Assembly: GCA_051654905.1 (NCBI GenBank)
Contig: JBOFYY010000111.1
Span: 201,246 to 265,245, forward strand
Source: JBOFIQ01 sp051654905
Lineage (GTDB): Bacteria; Actinomycetota; Actinomycetes; Propionibacteriales; Propionibacteriaceae
DNA: 64,000 bases
Direction: 5' to 3'
The notes beneath the pieces were generated by a model. The model did not search any database, was not told the origin of the DNA, and saw only the letters and a list, made by a program, of their open reading frames with translations. Made by a program: the position numbers and the translations under genes. Shown piece by piece: positions 54,856 to 63,927 of the stretch. Each line of letters begins with the position of its first letter. Position 1 is the first letter of the stretch.

Positions 54856-56541
54856 TTAAGAATCATCGCTACGACGATGAGCTTCCGCTAAGAGATCTCG
54901 CGCATGAACTCGCGCTGAATCAGCTTCCAGCCCTCCCATCATACGAGCAAGTTCAGCTTCCTGCTGTTGAGAATCAAGTCTACGTATTCCTGATGTGGTC
55001 ACATTTCCATCAGCATGTTTTGTCACTACGAAATGGGCATCAGCGAATGCCGCTACTTGAGCTAGATGAGTCACCACAATAACTTGATGATAGTTGGCTA
55101 GCTCAGCTAGTCGTCTCCCAATTTCTAGTGCGGTAGCGCCACCGACTCCAGCATCTACTTCATCAAAAATAAATGTCTGTGGTGTGCTGGAATCTGCTAA
55201 TGCCACTTCGAGCGCCAGCCGGACTCGCGACAATTCTCCGCCTGAAGCTACTTTCCCTAACGGAGCTAGTTCTGATCCCGGGTTGGCAGAAAATAATATC
55301 TCTGCTGTTTCATTACCGTACGGACCAAGTTCAGCTAGCTGGGTAAGCTGGAATGTAAGCCGCGCGTGTGGCAATGCTAAGGCACGCATTTCACGGAGCA
55401 CTATATTTTCGAGACGTTGAGCACCATCATGTCGTAGCTGACTTAGAGTTGCAGCACTGTGTTGTAACTCTTTTTCGACTACTGAAAGTTCCTCTTGTAG
55501 CTTGTCGATCCGTTGATCGGAATCTTGTAACAGCAGTAGCTGCGCCGATGATTCTTTTTCCCAAGCTAGAACCTGATCGAGAGTATCGCCATATTTACGC
55601 CTTAAATACTGTAGTTCAGCTCTACGAGAAGCAACTACCTCTAACCGATCTGGCTGAACATCAATAGCAGCTAAGTATTGCGATAATTCGGTAGCTATAT
55701 CGGTTAGCGCGTAAGTCGTATCTGCTATAGCAGTTGCGATTCTGGCTAATTCTGGATCAGATACTTGTCGCTCTAAAACTTTTTTTGCGGTAACTAGTAA
55801 CCCGACAGCGGAAATATCATCACTTTCATTACCGGCAATAGCCGCTAATGATTTTTGTGCTGCAGCTCTTAAATCATCTGCATCATGAAGCCGTCGAGCT
55901 TCTTCTGCTAATGCTTCATCTTCACCAGATATGGGCGCAATCTTATTGATTTCAGCGATTCCAAAGCTCAAAACATCTATTTCACGAAGCCGCTGTTGAG
56001 CTTTAGCTGTTAAATCAGCAAGTTCAGTACTGATCCGACGACGTTGTCCCCATAGCTCTCGGTAACGGTCATATTCTATAGCGAGTTTTTCGCCACAAGC
56101 TCGATCTAAGATCTCTCGCTGTCGCTCGGGAGCTGCCAGCCTAATTTGCTCTGACTGTCCATAGATAGTGACTAGTTCTGCTGCAATATCAGCTGCTTTA
56201 GCGGCTGGAGTTTGTGCCCCGCCTACGAATGCTCGGGAACGAGTTTTCGTCAGATGTCGGGCAATAATAAGTTCACCGTCATCAAGTACGCCACCGGACT
56301 CTTCGGTAGCTGACAGTAGCTCCTCTGGGATCTGGCTGAACCGGGCTTCAATAATGGCTCTATCGGTACCATGACGTACTAACCCTTGGTCTGATTTGGC
56401 ACTGCAGATGGTAGTGAGAGAACCTACTACCATTGTTTTTCCAGCACCGGTTTCTCCAGTGATCGCAACAAAACCTGCTGGCAGGGTGAGGGTCGCTTGC
56501 TCAATGACTCCTACATTTACTAGCGATAGTTCTGTCAGCAT
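54856..56541 (-). CDS. recN: DNA repair ATPase RecN
   Basis: A 561-aa SMC-like protein. Walker A is GETGAGKTMV (near 30-39), a coiled coil occupies the middle, the ABC signature is ASGGELSRVRLAL, and Walker B is FIFDEVDAGVGG. It acts in double-strand break repair. ATG 56541 shares one base with the nadK stop (TAATG). Confidence 0.95.
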   Translation of the reverse strand: MLTELSLVNVGVIEQATLTLPAGFVAITGETGAGKTMVVGSLTTICSAKSDQGLVRHGTDRAIIEARFSQIPEELLSATEESGGVLDDGELIIARHLTKTRSRAFVGGAQTPAAKAADIAAELVTIYGQSEQIRLAAPERQREILDRACGEKLAIEYDRYRELWGQRRRISTELADLTAKAQQRLREIDVLSFGIAEINKIAPISGEDEALAEEARRLHDADDLRAAAQKSLAAIAGNESDDISAVGLLVTAKKVLERQVSDPELARIATAIADTTYALTDIATELSQYLAAIDVQPDRLEVVASRRAELQYLRRKYGDTLDQVLAWEKESSAQLLLLQDSDQRIDKLQEELSVVEKELQHSAATLSQLRHDGAQRLENIVLREMRALALPHARLTFQLTQLAELGPYGNETAEILFSANPGSELAPLGKVASGGELSRVRLALEVALADSSTPQTFIFDEVDAGVGGATALEIGRRLAELANYHQVIVVTHLAQVAAFADAHFVVTKHADGNVTTSGIRRLDSQQQEAELARMMGGLEADSARVHARDLLAEAHRRSDDS

Positions 56542-57443
56542 TAGCGACGATCCTCGTTGCCAGTTCCCCTGAAACCTGCCACTTGCAAACCAAACTTACG
56601 TACTAGTCGCGAAGTGAATGGTTGTTCTGAAAGCCGTGCCAACAACAGTGAATAGCAACTCCGTGATATTTCAACGCAAGCTCCTGCAGGTAGTACTGAA
56701 GTACGTCGTCCATCTGCTGAAATAGCTCCAGTAACAGTTACATCAGAAACTAATTGCATTGTGACTTTAGAATCTGGGGCAATTACCACTGGTCGAGAAA
56801 AAAGTGCATGGGCGCTCACTGGAACTACCAGCATCGCTTCTACGTTCGGCCATACCACCGGGCCACCAGCCGAAAATGCATATGCGGTAGATCCAGTAGG
56901 AGTAGCTACGAGCACCCCATCACAGCCCCAACGTGACAATGCCAGTCCATCGATACTGACCAGTATCTCCAACATACGTTCTCGAGTAGATTTTTCTACT
57001 GATATTTCATTGACCGCGTGGGAAGTCCATAGTTGTTTACCTGCGCTATCAGTTACAACTGCATAGATAGCGCCACGTTTTTCTACCGTATATTTACGCT
57101 CTGCTACGGCCTCCACCAAAGTATCAATATCAGATCGCTCTAGCTCAGCTAAGAAACCAACATGCCCCATATTGACCCCTAGCAGCGGAACGTTTCGCTC
57201 TAGCGCCCATTCTGCTGCACGCAATATGGTGCCATCGCCGCCAAAAATGACAGCCAACTCTGCTGTATCTGTTGGAAGCTGCTCACAGACAACACCATGA
57301 GTAGCAAGAACCGCCGCCTCTTCTGGCGGAGCAGCACAGCTAAATCCGCGTTCACATATTTGCGTTATAAATTTGGCGGCAGCATGGGCAGCATCATCTC
57401 GGGTGGCGTGGAGCCACACGACGATAGTCGGCTTCTGAGTCAC
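56541..57443 (-). CDS. nadK: NAD kinase
   Basis: A 300-aa kinase that phosphorylates NAD to NADP. GGDGTILRAAE (nucleotide binding), NMGHVGFLAE, the DGVLVATPTGSTAYAFSAGGPVV segment and late …HALFSRPVV are classic. It precedes recN with a one-base overlap and follows tlyA by 10 bases, an operon seen throughout actinobacteria. Confidence 0.95.
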   Translation of the reverse strand: MTQKPTIVVWLHATRDDAAHAAAKFITQICERGFSCAAPPEEAAVLATHGVVCEQLPTDTAELAVIFGGDGTILRAAEWALERNVPLLGVNMGHVGFLAELERSDIDTLVEAVAERKYTVEKRGAIYAVVTDSAGKQLWTSHAVNEISVEKSTRERMLEILVSIDGLALSRWGCDGVLVATPTGSTAYAFSAGGPVVWPNVEAMLVVPVSAHALFSRPVVIAPDSKVTMQLVSDVTVTGAISADGRRTSVLPAGACVEISRSCYSLLLARLSEQPFTSRLVRKFGLQVAGFRGTGNEDRR

Positions 57444-57452
57444 AGCTCCAGC

Positions 57453-58211
57453 CTATCGGGATATACCGAAGAGATTTTTAGGAAGGTCACCGTCACGAGT
57501 CAGAATCAACACATGCTCGATATTGCCATCTTGTCCTGCTAGTTGGGCATCTTTCTGCCAAGCCACTCGCCACTTCAGTAGTTGGGCGGCTTCTACAACT
57601 CCAGAAATAGCTTCTTTCCGCAATGAGTCGGAGCGAACTATGCCGCCTTTTGCTTTACGGGTTTTCTTGCCTAACTCAAATTGTGGTTTTACTAAAAGAA
57701 TAGCGAACCCATCGTCAGCAAGGACTCCCAAGATCTGCTCTAATATCAGGGTCAAAGAGATGAAGGAAACGTCGGCAACAACAACATCTACTGGCTTACC
57801 GCTAACGTGATCTATCGTTAGATCACGAACATTTAGTCCCTCATAAAGGGTAATTCGTTTATCGCTACGCAGCTCTTCTGCAAATTGCCCATGGCCAACA
57901 TCGACTGCCACAACTTCCTGACAACCACGGGCTAGTAGGACTTGTGTGAATCCTCCGGTGGAAGCTCCTACATCTAAGGCTCGTCCCCGCGGAGTTATTC
58001 CAGCATCATCAAGTGCACCAATGAGTTTGTGGGCAGCTCGTGAAACCCAACCATCGTCAACTACCTGAATTTGGGCTGCTTCAGATACATCAAAACTAGA
58101 ACGCGTAACGATTTCTCCAGCTACCGATACTTGTCCTGATTCGATTAAGGAGCGAGCACGGGTACGGGACTTAACCAGCCCCCGCTCAACTAAAACTACA
58201 TCGAGTCTCAT
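57453..58211 (-). CDS. tlyA: TlyA-family rRNA 2'-O-methyltransferase
   Basis: A 252-aa protein: S4 domain at the start (MRLDVVLVERGLVKSRTRAR), then an FtsJ-like methyltransferase with ALDVGASTGGFTQVLL (SAM site) and the KDKE set including K in LVKPQFELGK. TlyA methylates 16S C1409 and 23S C1920 in mycobacteria; its loss there gives capreomycin resistance. First of the tlyA-nadK-recN group. Confidence 0.93.
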   Translation of the reverse strand: MRLDVVLVERGLVKSRTRARSLIESGQVSVAGEIVTRSSFDVSEAAQIQVVDDGWVSRAAHKLIGALDDAGITPRGRALDVGASTGGFTQVLLARGCQEVVAVDVGHGQFAEELRSDKRITLYEGLNVRDLTIDHVSGKPVDVVVADVSFISLTLILEQILGVLADDGFAILLVKPQFELGKKTRKAKGGIVRSDSLRKEAISGVVEAAQLLKWRVAWQKDAQLAGQDGNIEHVLILTRDGDLPKNLFGISR

Positions 58212-58271
58212 AGCATTACCTCAGATGTTAGAAGTCTTTGAGCATTAGTTATTGGGTTCACTCTTATGATC

Positions 58272-58892
58272 CTAGTCGTCATCACCGAGTCCGCGCGCCG
58301 CTAATGCTTCACCAGTGGCGTAAGCATAGGCAACTGCATGGATAACTACTGGCATAACTTGAGCAAAAATATTGCGCTCTTGTCCACGAGCACGACAAGC
58401 TTCTTGTACGTCACCAAAGGAATCTAATAGATGCGGAATAGAGCGCATCATAATGCTAATAGTTAGCCCTACTCGCTCAGGTTTTAATCCGATGAATCTA
58501 ACCGGAGTTGCCATCTTAATTATTCCATCAATAAGATCAGGCCCTGGTGTAGTGAGCGTAAGTACTCGGGTAGCCCATAAACAAGAAATCATGTTTAGCG
58601 ATAGCATGACTCCGGCAATCCAGCTTGTAGCAAAAAAATGGTATCCGATAAGGCAGAGTATAACAATACATAGTCCCCTGCTTAGCGAAAAAGCATAACT
58701 AAACCTTATTCGCGTCAGAAGAAGAGCAATAGCAAAAAACACTAATACTGCTAGCGATACTTCTAACTTCTGCATAAAAAGCGCCGGAAAAGCTGCACTT
58801 AATAGCAGAATATATTTCAGCCATAGCGGCGCTCGATGAAATATACTTTCCCCCGGAATATAAGACCCAAATAGCGAGCCATGACTTCTCAT
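58272..58892 (-). CDS. bioN: ECF transporter transmembrane subunit (BioN/EcfT)
   Basis: A 206-aa membrane protein with four to five segments and the paired coupling motifs of EcfT proteins (CRARGQE and AARGLG, the ARG type). It couples ATP hydrolysis to the substrate-binding BioY. Its start overlaps the end of the ATPase gene by four bases. Confidence 0.87.
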   Translation of the reverse strand: MRSHGSLFGSYIPGESIFHRAPLWLKYILLLSAAFPALFMQKLEVSLAVLVFFAIALLLTRIRFSYAFSLSRGLCIVILCLIGYHFFATSWIAGVMLSLNMISCLWATRVLTLTTPGPDLIDGIIKMATPVRFIGLKPERVGLTISIMMRSIPHLLDSFGDVQEACRARGQERNIFAQVMPVVIHAVAYAYATGEALAARGLGDDD

Positions 58893-59581
58893 GACTCAAT
58901 AGCTTTTCGATAAGCAGCTATAATTTCTAGCGGGTTACCATCGCCCGCGACCTGTCCACTATCAATCCAGATAACGCGTTCTGCTTGAGCGGCAAAGTCA
59001 AGATCATGGGTGGCATAGATAAGTTGTTGACTCACCGAAGCAAGGCGCTTACAGACGATATTTCGGTTTCGTAGATCCAATAATGTTGTGGGTTCATCAG
59101 CGACAACAATAGTTGGGTTTATAGCTAGCACTGACGTCAAAGCAACTAGCTGACGTTCTCCTCCAGATAGGTCATAGATACTCTGGTGGGCAACACGTTC
59201 CAGCCCCTGCTCTTGGAGCAGCGATACTGCCTGTTCTTTGCGTTGCTTCTTATCTTTAATTACACGGCGAAGACTTAATTCAATATCTTCGACAGGAGTT
59301 ACTTGTATCAGTTGTGATAACGCATCTGAAAAAATAAAACCTACTTGTTGACGAACTTTCTTGCCATCGCTTTTTGTATTGTAACCATTGACTGAAACTG
59401 TACCTTGCGATGGCAGAATGAGTCCGTTAAGGAGCCGCATAAGTGTAGATTTACCTGACCCATTAGCCCCAATTAACGCAATACGATGCTCTGCTAAGTC
59501 AATAGAGATCTGGGACAATAACGTTTTGTCACCGCCCCCAGCCAGCGGGACGGTGACATTAACATTTTTTAACTCAATCAA
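58889..59581 (-). CDS. bioM: ECF transporter ATPase (BioM/EcfA)
   Basis: A 230-aa ABC ATPase: Walker A GANGSGKSTLM (37-47), Q-loop VGFIFSD, signature LSGGERQLVAL, Walker B IVVADEPTTLLD, H-loop ATHD. It powers biotin uptake with BioN and BioY. It follows bioY by 12 bases. The signature and D-loop are intact. Confidence 0.92.
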   Translation of the reverse strand: MIELKNVNVTVPLAGGGDKTLLSQISIDLAEHRIALIGANGSGKSTLMRLLNGLILPSQGTVSVNGYNTKSDGKKVRQQVGFIFSDALSQLIQVTPVEDIELSLRRVIKDKKQRKEQAVSLLQEQGLERVAHQSIYDLSGGERQLVALTSVLAINPTIVVADEPTTLLDLRNRNIVCKRLASVSQQLIYATHDLDFAAQAERVIWIDSGQVAGDGNPLEIIAAYRKAIES

Positions 59582-59593
59582 AATATAGCTACT

Positions 59594-60169
59594 TTAGTTA
59601 TTTCGCGCCGATAGTGCCGGGAAAGCCTTATGTACTGTAGCTGCAATAACAGCAGCTAGTGAGCATTTTATAATATCCCCCAACCAAAAAGCCATATCTA
59701 GAGTCATAGCTTTACCTAGCGATATATGCACGTTGCGCATGAGTCCCACAATTCCCAGCGGATGAATCACAACGAGTGATGCAATCACTGTAGCGGCAAA
59801 GAATGCGAGAATAAGCTTGGTATCTCGCATGCCCCTGCGAAGCGCTATCCGACCCAATAGTCCTATCACTAGCGCCGCCAATGGGAATGATAGCAGGTAG
59901 CCTGCAGATCCTTTTGTCAAAATCGTAAGACCGCTCCCCCCGCCAGCAAAAACTGGCAACCCCGCTAGTCCCACTAATACGTACAGCATCGTGGCAGCAA
60001 AACCACGCCAAGGGCCTAAAACCAACCCAGCCAGAGCGATACCTAAAGTCTGTAGCGTAATTGGAACTGGGTTACCTGGAACATTGAAAACGGTAAGAGC
60101 AAAAGCAGCGATCAACGCCGCAAAAACTCCGATTAGCGCTACATCGGTCATAGCTTTACGAGAATCCAT
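59594..60169 (-). CDS. bioY: Biotin ECF transporter S component BioY
   Basis: A 191-aa protein with six membrane segments; the FNVPGNPVPITLQTLGIALAG opening is the BioY hallmark, followed by GFAATMLYVLVGLAGLPVF. It binds biotin and is first in bioY-bioM-bioN. AAAAGG precedes ATG 60169, and a large hairpin stands further upstream. No biotin synthesis genes are seen here, so the organism may depend on uptake. Confidence 0.94.
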   Translation of the reverse strand: MDSRKAMTDVALIGVFAALIAAFALTVFNVPGNPVPITLQTLGIALAGLVLGPWRGFAATMLYVLVGLAGLPVFAGGGSGLTILTKGSAGYLLSFPLAALVIGLLGRIALRRGMRDTKLILAFFAATVIASLVVIHPLGIVGLMRNVHISLGKAMTLDMAFWLGDIIKCSLAAVIAATVHKAFPALSARNN

Positions 60170-60190
60170 TGTGCAGTCCTTTTAGATAGC

Positions 60191-60230
60191 AGTAGGGGTT
60201 ATGCGAAGGTATCCTCGCACAACCCCTACT
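60191..60230. promoter_or_regulatory. Hairpin between the glutamine synthetase gene and bioY
   Basis: AGTAGGGGTT (60191-60200) pairs with AACCCCTACT (60221-60230), and TGCGA (60202-60206) with TCGCA (60215-60219) inside. It lies after the glutamine synthetase stop and about 20 bases before bioY. No T-run follows on the minus strand, so it may be a weak terminator or a bioY leader element. Confidence 0.5.
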
Positions 60231-60263
60231 TTAACGCCGTTCAATGATATTACAGTAATCGGC

Positions 60264-61754
60264 CTAGCCTACGTGTAAATGTTCTTTCACCAGAGCAGTT
60301 AGCGCAGCAGCATTTCCGAAGAGCTTCTCGGAAAGGCCTCGGTCGTTGTAGCTCTTAAGCAAATTAGCATGTGCATCGATCATGCCTGCCGGGAATACCT
60401 CATCAGCTTCATAAATAGCACGATCTCGAAGAAGGCAATCGGCTGATTCAGCGCAGGAACTAGGTAGTTGAGCAAGACCGGGAACTTCACTAGCATCCAC
60501 CCCAATATAGGACTTTTCAGCAAACTCTAGGGAGTCTTCGGCAAGTAGTCCCTCTCGTGCTGCAATAGCCATACCCGCTAGTAGCAGATGCACATTAGCC
60601 GAGCCGTCTGGGCTACGTAGTTCCACAGTTTGTGGATCATCAGCAAATCCGCTGAATGGTTCTTCTAACGGATTAGCGTCCAATAGCATCCGATCACCTA
60701 CGCCGTGCCAGCCTAGTGGAACTCGTACTAAACATGAGCGGTTACGATCTCCCCAACATACGTTAGTAGGAGCTTCTTGATGCGGTACGAGCCTTAGGAA
60801 TGATGTGGGAACTGTATTACCGAAAGCTGTTAGCGATTCTGCTGAACGCAAGTACCCAGCAATAACTTTACGGGCATCATCGGTAAGACCATTTTCGTCA
60901 GAGAAAAGATTCTTGCCATCTTTCACTAACCGAGTATGGAAGTGCATACCTGAACCGGCATGTCCCACAATAATTTTTGGGGCAAAACTTACTTCTAGAC
61001 CGTTATGGTAAGCAACTTCACGTAGCACCCACTTGGCGATAGCTAGTTGATCAGCAGCTTCTTCAATAGGAACCGGCAAGAATTCAATTTCTTGCTGTAC
61101 CATCTGCATGCCGTCATGAACAATATTTCCTACTTCAGCATGTCCGTATTTGATTTTGCCGCCCATGCTAGCCATGATCGCCATAGCTTCATTACGTAAT
61201 GCACCCCATTTAGAGAATGGGTGACCTTCGTGATATCCCTTTTGTTCGATCACTGGATAGATCGAATCTACTTCAGAGAAAATGTAGTACTCCAACTCTC
61301 CAAGTGCCTCAAGGGTAGTACCAGTGTGCTTTTTGAGAGAAGCCTGTGCTTTACGAAGGATATTTTCTGGTGCGCTTTCTAGTGGTTTGCCTTCCACATC
61401 ATAGAAAGAACATAGGAAGCTGATCGTAGGTTCGTCTGCAAAAGGATCCATAAATGCTGTACGGTAACGCGGTACTACATATAGATCACTGGATTGAGCA
61501 GCAACAAATGGGAAGAGACTTGAGCCATCGACACGTTCACCCATCGTAAGGATTTTATCCAAATGAGAAAGCGAGTTGATAACAAAACTTAGGGTTTTGA
61601 GGCGACCGTCTCCTGCCACATACCGGAAGTTCACCATCGAAATTTCATTTTCACAAACGAAATCTATGATGTCAGATTTAGTAAATTCGTTGGCTGGTTT
61701 TCCTATCGCATGAACGATGGGATTGGGATTAAGTGCAATGACATCTTTGTCCAT
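60264..61754 (-). CDS. Glutamine synthetase of an atypical type
   Basis: About 496 aa from ATG 61754 (MDKDVIALNPN); the TTG at 61808 is a weaker option. The glutamine-synthetase core is present: beta-grasp domain, ELEYYIF, GHAEVGNIVHDGMQM, GHAGSGMHFH, and the arginine motif WGDRNRSCLVRVP. It lacks the adenylylation motif (NLYDLP) of the usual actinobacterial GlnA, and the catalytic end is unlike GlnA1. Sequence style resembles versions from Bacteroidetes or spirochaetes, so horizontal transfer is possible. It converts glutamate and ammonia to glutamine. Confidence 0.85.
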   Translation of the reverse strand: MDKDVIALNPNPIVHAIGKPANEFTKSDIIDFVCENEISMVNFRYVAGDGRLKTLSFVINSLSHLDKILTMGERVDGSSLFPFVAAQSSDLYVVPRYRTAFMDPFADEPTISFLCSFYDVEGKPLESAPENILRKAQASLKKHTGTTLEALGELEYYIFSEVDSIYPVIEQKGYHEGHPFSKWGALRNEAMAIMASMGGKIKYGHAEVGNIVHDGMQMVQQEIEFLPVPIEEAADQLAIAKWVLREVAYHNGLEVSFAPKIIVGHAGSGMHFHTRLVKDGKNLFSDENGLTDDARKVIAGYLRSAESLTAFGNTVPTSFLRLVPHQEAPTNVCWGDRNRSCLVRVPLGWHGVGDRMLLDANPLEEPFSGFADDPQTVELRSPDGSANVHLLLAGMAIAAREGLLAEDSLEFAEKSYIGVDASEVPGLAQLPSSCAESADCLLRDRAIYEADEVFPAGMIDAHANLLKSYNDRGLSEKLFGNAAALTALVKEHLHVG

Positions 61755-61827
61755 AGTGCCATCTTGCCAAAGAGGAAACTGCTGACTGAATCGGGGGTCA
61801 CTCTTCAACCAGCGCTGCCAGAAATAA

Positions 61828-62802
61828 TTAAGGAATCAAGTTTAATTGTGCTAATGCCGTGCCTGTTTCCAAAGATTCATCCGCCCAAAAAGCCGTAGCA
61901 ACACCAGCTAAGATCTGAAGTTGAGTTCTTAGATCTGGTGGAATTGCTGGTACGACGATCTGTCCAGCTTTGATCTTTACTTGATCATGGGATTTCACCA
62001 CGATAGGTTCTTCCCATAACGCCGATACATCAAATCCTAGGTAGGTTGGACGCTCTTCTTGCGTTGCCATAATCAGCTCTTGTTTATGATGAGCACCAGT
62101 TCCTAATACAAAAAGAGACTCAATGTTAAGAGCAGTGGCGCCCATAATGTCGGTATCTAACCGATCCCCTACGAAAAGTGGTTTACCACAGCCCAATCGA
62201 TCCAAAGCTGTTTCCATAAGCGGCCGATGTGGTTTACCAGCTATTAGATAGGGTTGTTTTCCAGTTGCTGCAGTAACAACACTGATCCAAGTTCCCATAC
62301 CAGGCATGATTCCGCGCTCAGTTGGGATTGTTCGGTCATCATTACTGGCATACCAAGGCAGACCACTATGGATCGCTTCACAGCAATCTTGTAGATCACG
62401 AACTGACCACAGCGGATTGTAGCCTTGCACCACTGCTACTGGGTTATCTGTCAGACTTCGCGTAGGACAGAGTCCTACCTTTTTGATCTCAGCAGCTAGC
62501 GCATCTGACCCGATAACAAGAATGGGTGATGCTTCAGGAAAATCTTGCCTCATAACGCGAGCTACAGCTTGAGCGCTAGTCATAACATCGGCTTGAGCTG
62601 CTCCGATACCTAGTTCTTGTAGGTGTTGCGCGATTGCCGCAGGTGTTCGTGACGCATTATTTGTCACGAACCCTACAGCTATCGCTTTTTCTTGCAGCTT
62701 TTTTACTGCTGCTGGAGCAGTATCAATAGCACTAGGACCTACATAGATAACACCATCTAGATCGAAGAGAACCGCATCAAAGTTCTCTGCAAGAGCTGTC
62801 AC
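61828..62802 (-). CDS. HAD-IIA family sugar phosphatase
   Basis: A 324-aa hydrolase. DLDGVIYVG has the nucleophilic Asp, FVTNNAS is motif II and FVGDRLDTDIMGA is motif IV; the NagD-type C2 cap lies between. It probably dephosphorylates small sugar or nucleotide phosphates. GTG 62802 overlaps the TPR-like gene stop (GTGA). Same position before tlyA/recN in other actinobacteria. Confidence 0.9.
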   Translation of the reverse strand: MTALAENFDAVLFDLDGVIYVGPSAIDTAPAAVKKLQEKAIAVGFVTNNASRTPAAIAQHLQELGIGAAQADVMTSAQAVARVMRQDFPEASPILVIGSDALAAEIKKVGLCPTRSLTDNPVAVVQGYNPLWSVRDLQDCCEAIHSGLPWYASNDDRTIPTERGIMPGMGTWISVVTAATGKQPYLIAGKPHRPLMETALDRLGCGKPLFVGDRLDTDIMGATALNIESLFVLGTGAHHKQELIMATQEERPTYLGFDVSALWEEPIVVKSHDQVKIKAGQIVVPAIPPDLRTQLQILAGVATAFWADESLETGTALAQLNLIP

Positions 62803-63800
62803 TGCTGACCTGCCTCGACTTCTTGTTCTTCATCGTCTTCATCTTCATCGTCGATGAAGAGTTCAAAATCTTCTATCCCATCAAGTTCAGCTAATCGCTC
62901 AGCTGCTCCTGATTCATCTTCTGGATCTAGTCGAATAGCGGTCTCAAGCCACTTACGCGCATGGTCTTCTTTATTGCGACGCAGTAGCGCTTCAGCATAA
63001 GCAAAACGTAATCTAGCTTGAGCGACTGGACTGCCATCGATACATTCTTCGATGGAGGTTTTCAGGAGTCGTAGTGCTTCGGCGCCTTGACCCATATCCT
63101 CTCGGCATCCTGCTTCAACTAGACGCAACTCAACTGCTTGTTCGGCGCTGGGACGGGAGCGTGCAGCTTCTTTAATTAGTACTAGTGCCGCTTCTGGACG
63201 CCCTAATGCTCGTTCGCAGTCAGCCATCACATGGTGGTATTCGTAAGATCCGCTCATTCTCCGTAGCGCTCTAAACTCTGTCAGTGCCCGAGTGTAGTCA
63301 CCAGCGGCATAGGCAGTTTCTGCTGTAGCTTCACGAACGATAGGAAGACGTGAGGCACGACGGCGAGCTGCTTCAGCATGGCGATATGCCAGTTCTGGAT
63401 CTTCATCTATAAGCATGCCTGCTGCTACTAGATGAGCAGCAACAACATCTGCCAGATCGCTAGGTAGACCACGCAGTTCTGCTCTCACCTGACGTGGAAG
63501 AATTTTAATATCAACATCGCGTGGAGTATTAGGTTCATCTTCACGAGGTTTTAGACCTGGACGCCACTCTTTAGGAGCTTCATCTTCTCGCTTGAAATTA
63601 TCACGCTTAAACCCACCACGATCATCATCACGACGAGGCCCACGGGAGAAACCACGCTCTGACGAACGATCCGAAGAACGCTCCCCATCACGCTTAAACC
63701 CACCACGATCATCATCACGACGAGATCCACGGGAATCTTGAGAAGGACGTCCCGGATTCAATGAACGGGGGCGCTCTCGTCCGAAATTATTTTCAGTCAC
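62799..63800 (-). CDS. TPR-like protein with charged Arg/Asp-rich N-terminal repeats
   Basis: A 333-aa protein. The first 90 residues are low complexity and rich in Arg, Asp and Gly (repeated RRDDDRGGFKR units). The rest is helical with TPR-like pairs (RHAEAARRRASRLP, YTRALTEFRAL) and the end is acidic. The repeats are encoded by a 37-bp direct DNA repeat. Homologues occur between tyrS and the HAD gene in actinobacteria; the role is unknown, RNA association being a guess from the N-terminus. Confidence 0.82.
   Translation of the reverse strand: MTENNFGRERPRSLNPGRPSQDSRGSRRDDDRGGFKRDGERSSDRSSERGFSRGPRRDDDRGGFKRDNFKREDEAPKEWRPGLKPREDEPNTPRDVDIKILPRQVRAELRGLPSDLADVVAAHLVAAGMLIDEDPELAYRHAEAARRRASRLPIVREATAETAYAAGDYTRALTEFRALRRMSGSYEYHHVMADCERALGRPEAALVLIKEAARSRPSAEQAVELRLVEAGCREDMGQGAEALRLLKTSIEECIDGSPVAQARLRFAYAEALLRRNKEDHARKWLETAIRLDPEDESGAAERLAELDGIEDFELFIDDEDEDDEEQEVEAGQQ
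63601..63724 (-). repeat. Pair of 37-bp direct repeats in the TPR-like gene
   Basis: 63601-63637 and 63688-63724 are identical over 37 bases and encode the repeated RRDDDRGGFKR units; spacing is 87 bases. Confidence 0.8.
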
Positions 63801-63869
63801 TCTTTTATCCTGTCGTATGTGATGATGATGTTCTTAATCATATGGTGTTTTTTGTGGGTGTATTGTATC

Positions 63870-63925
63870 GGGGTATTTTGTTTTGGGAAACAAAATACCC
63901 CTCGAGCAAAGCTCGAGGGGTATTT
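63870..63925 (-). terminator. rRNA operon terminator formed by two overlapping hairpins
   Basis: On the minus strand a 15-bp stem (63893-63907 with 63911-63925, three-base loop) is followed by TTTTGTTT, a strong intrinsic terminator for the rRNA operon. A second 14-bp stem (63870-63883 with 63888-63901) shares bases 63893-63901 with it, so the two exclude each other. Confidence 0.85.
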
Positions 63926-63927
63926 AT

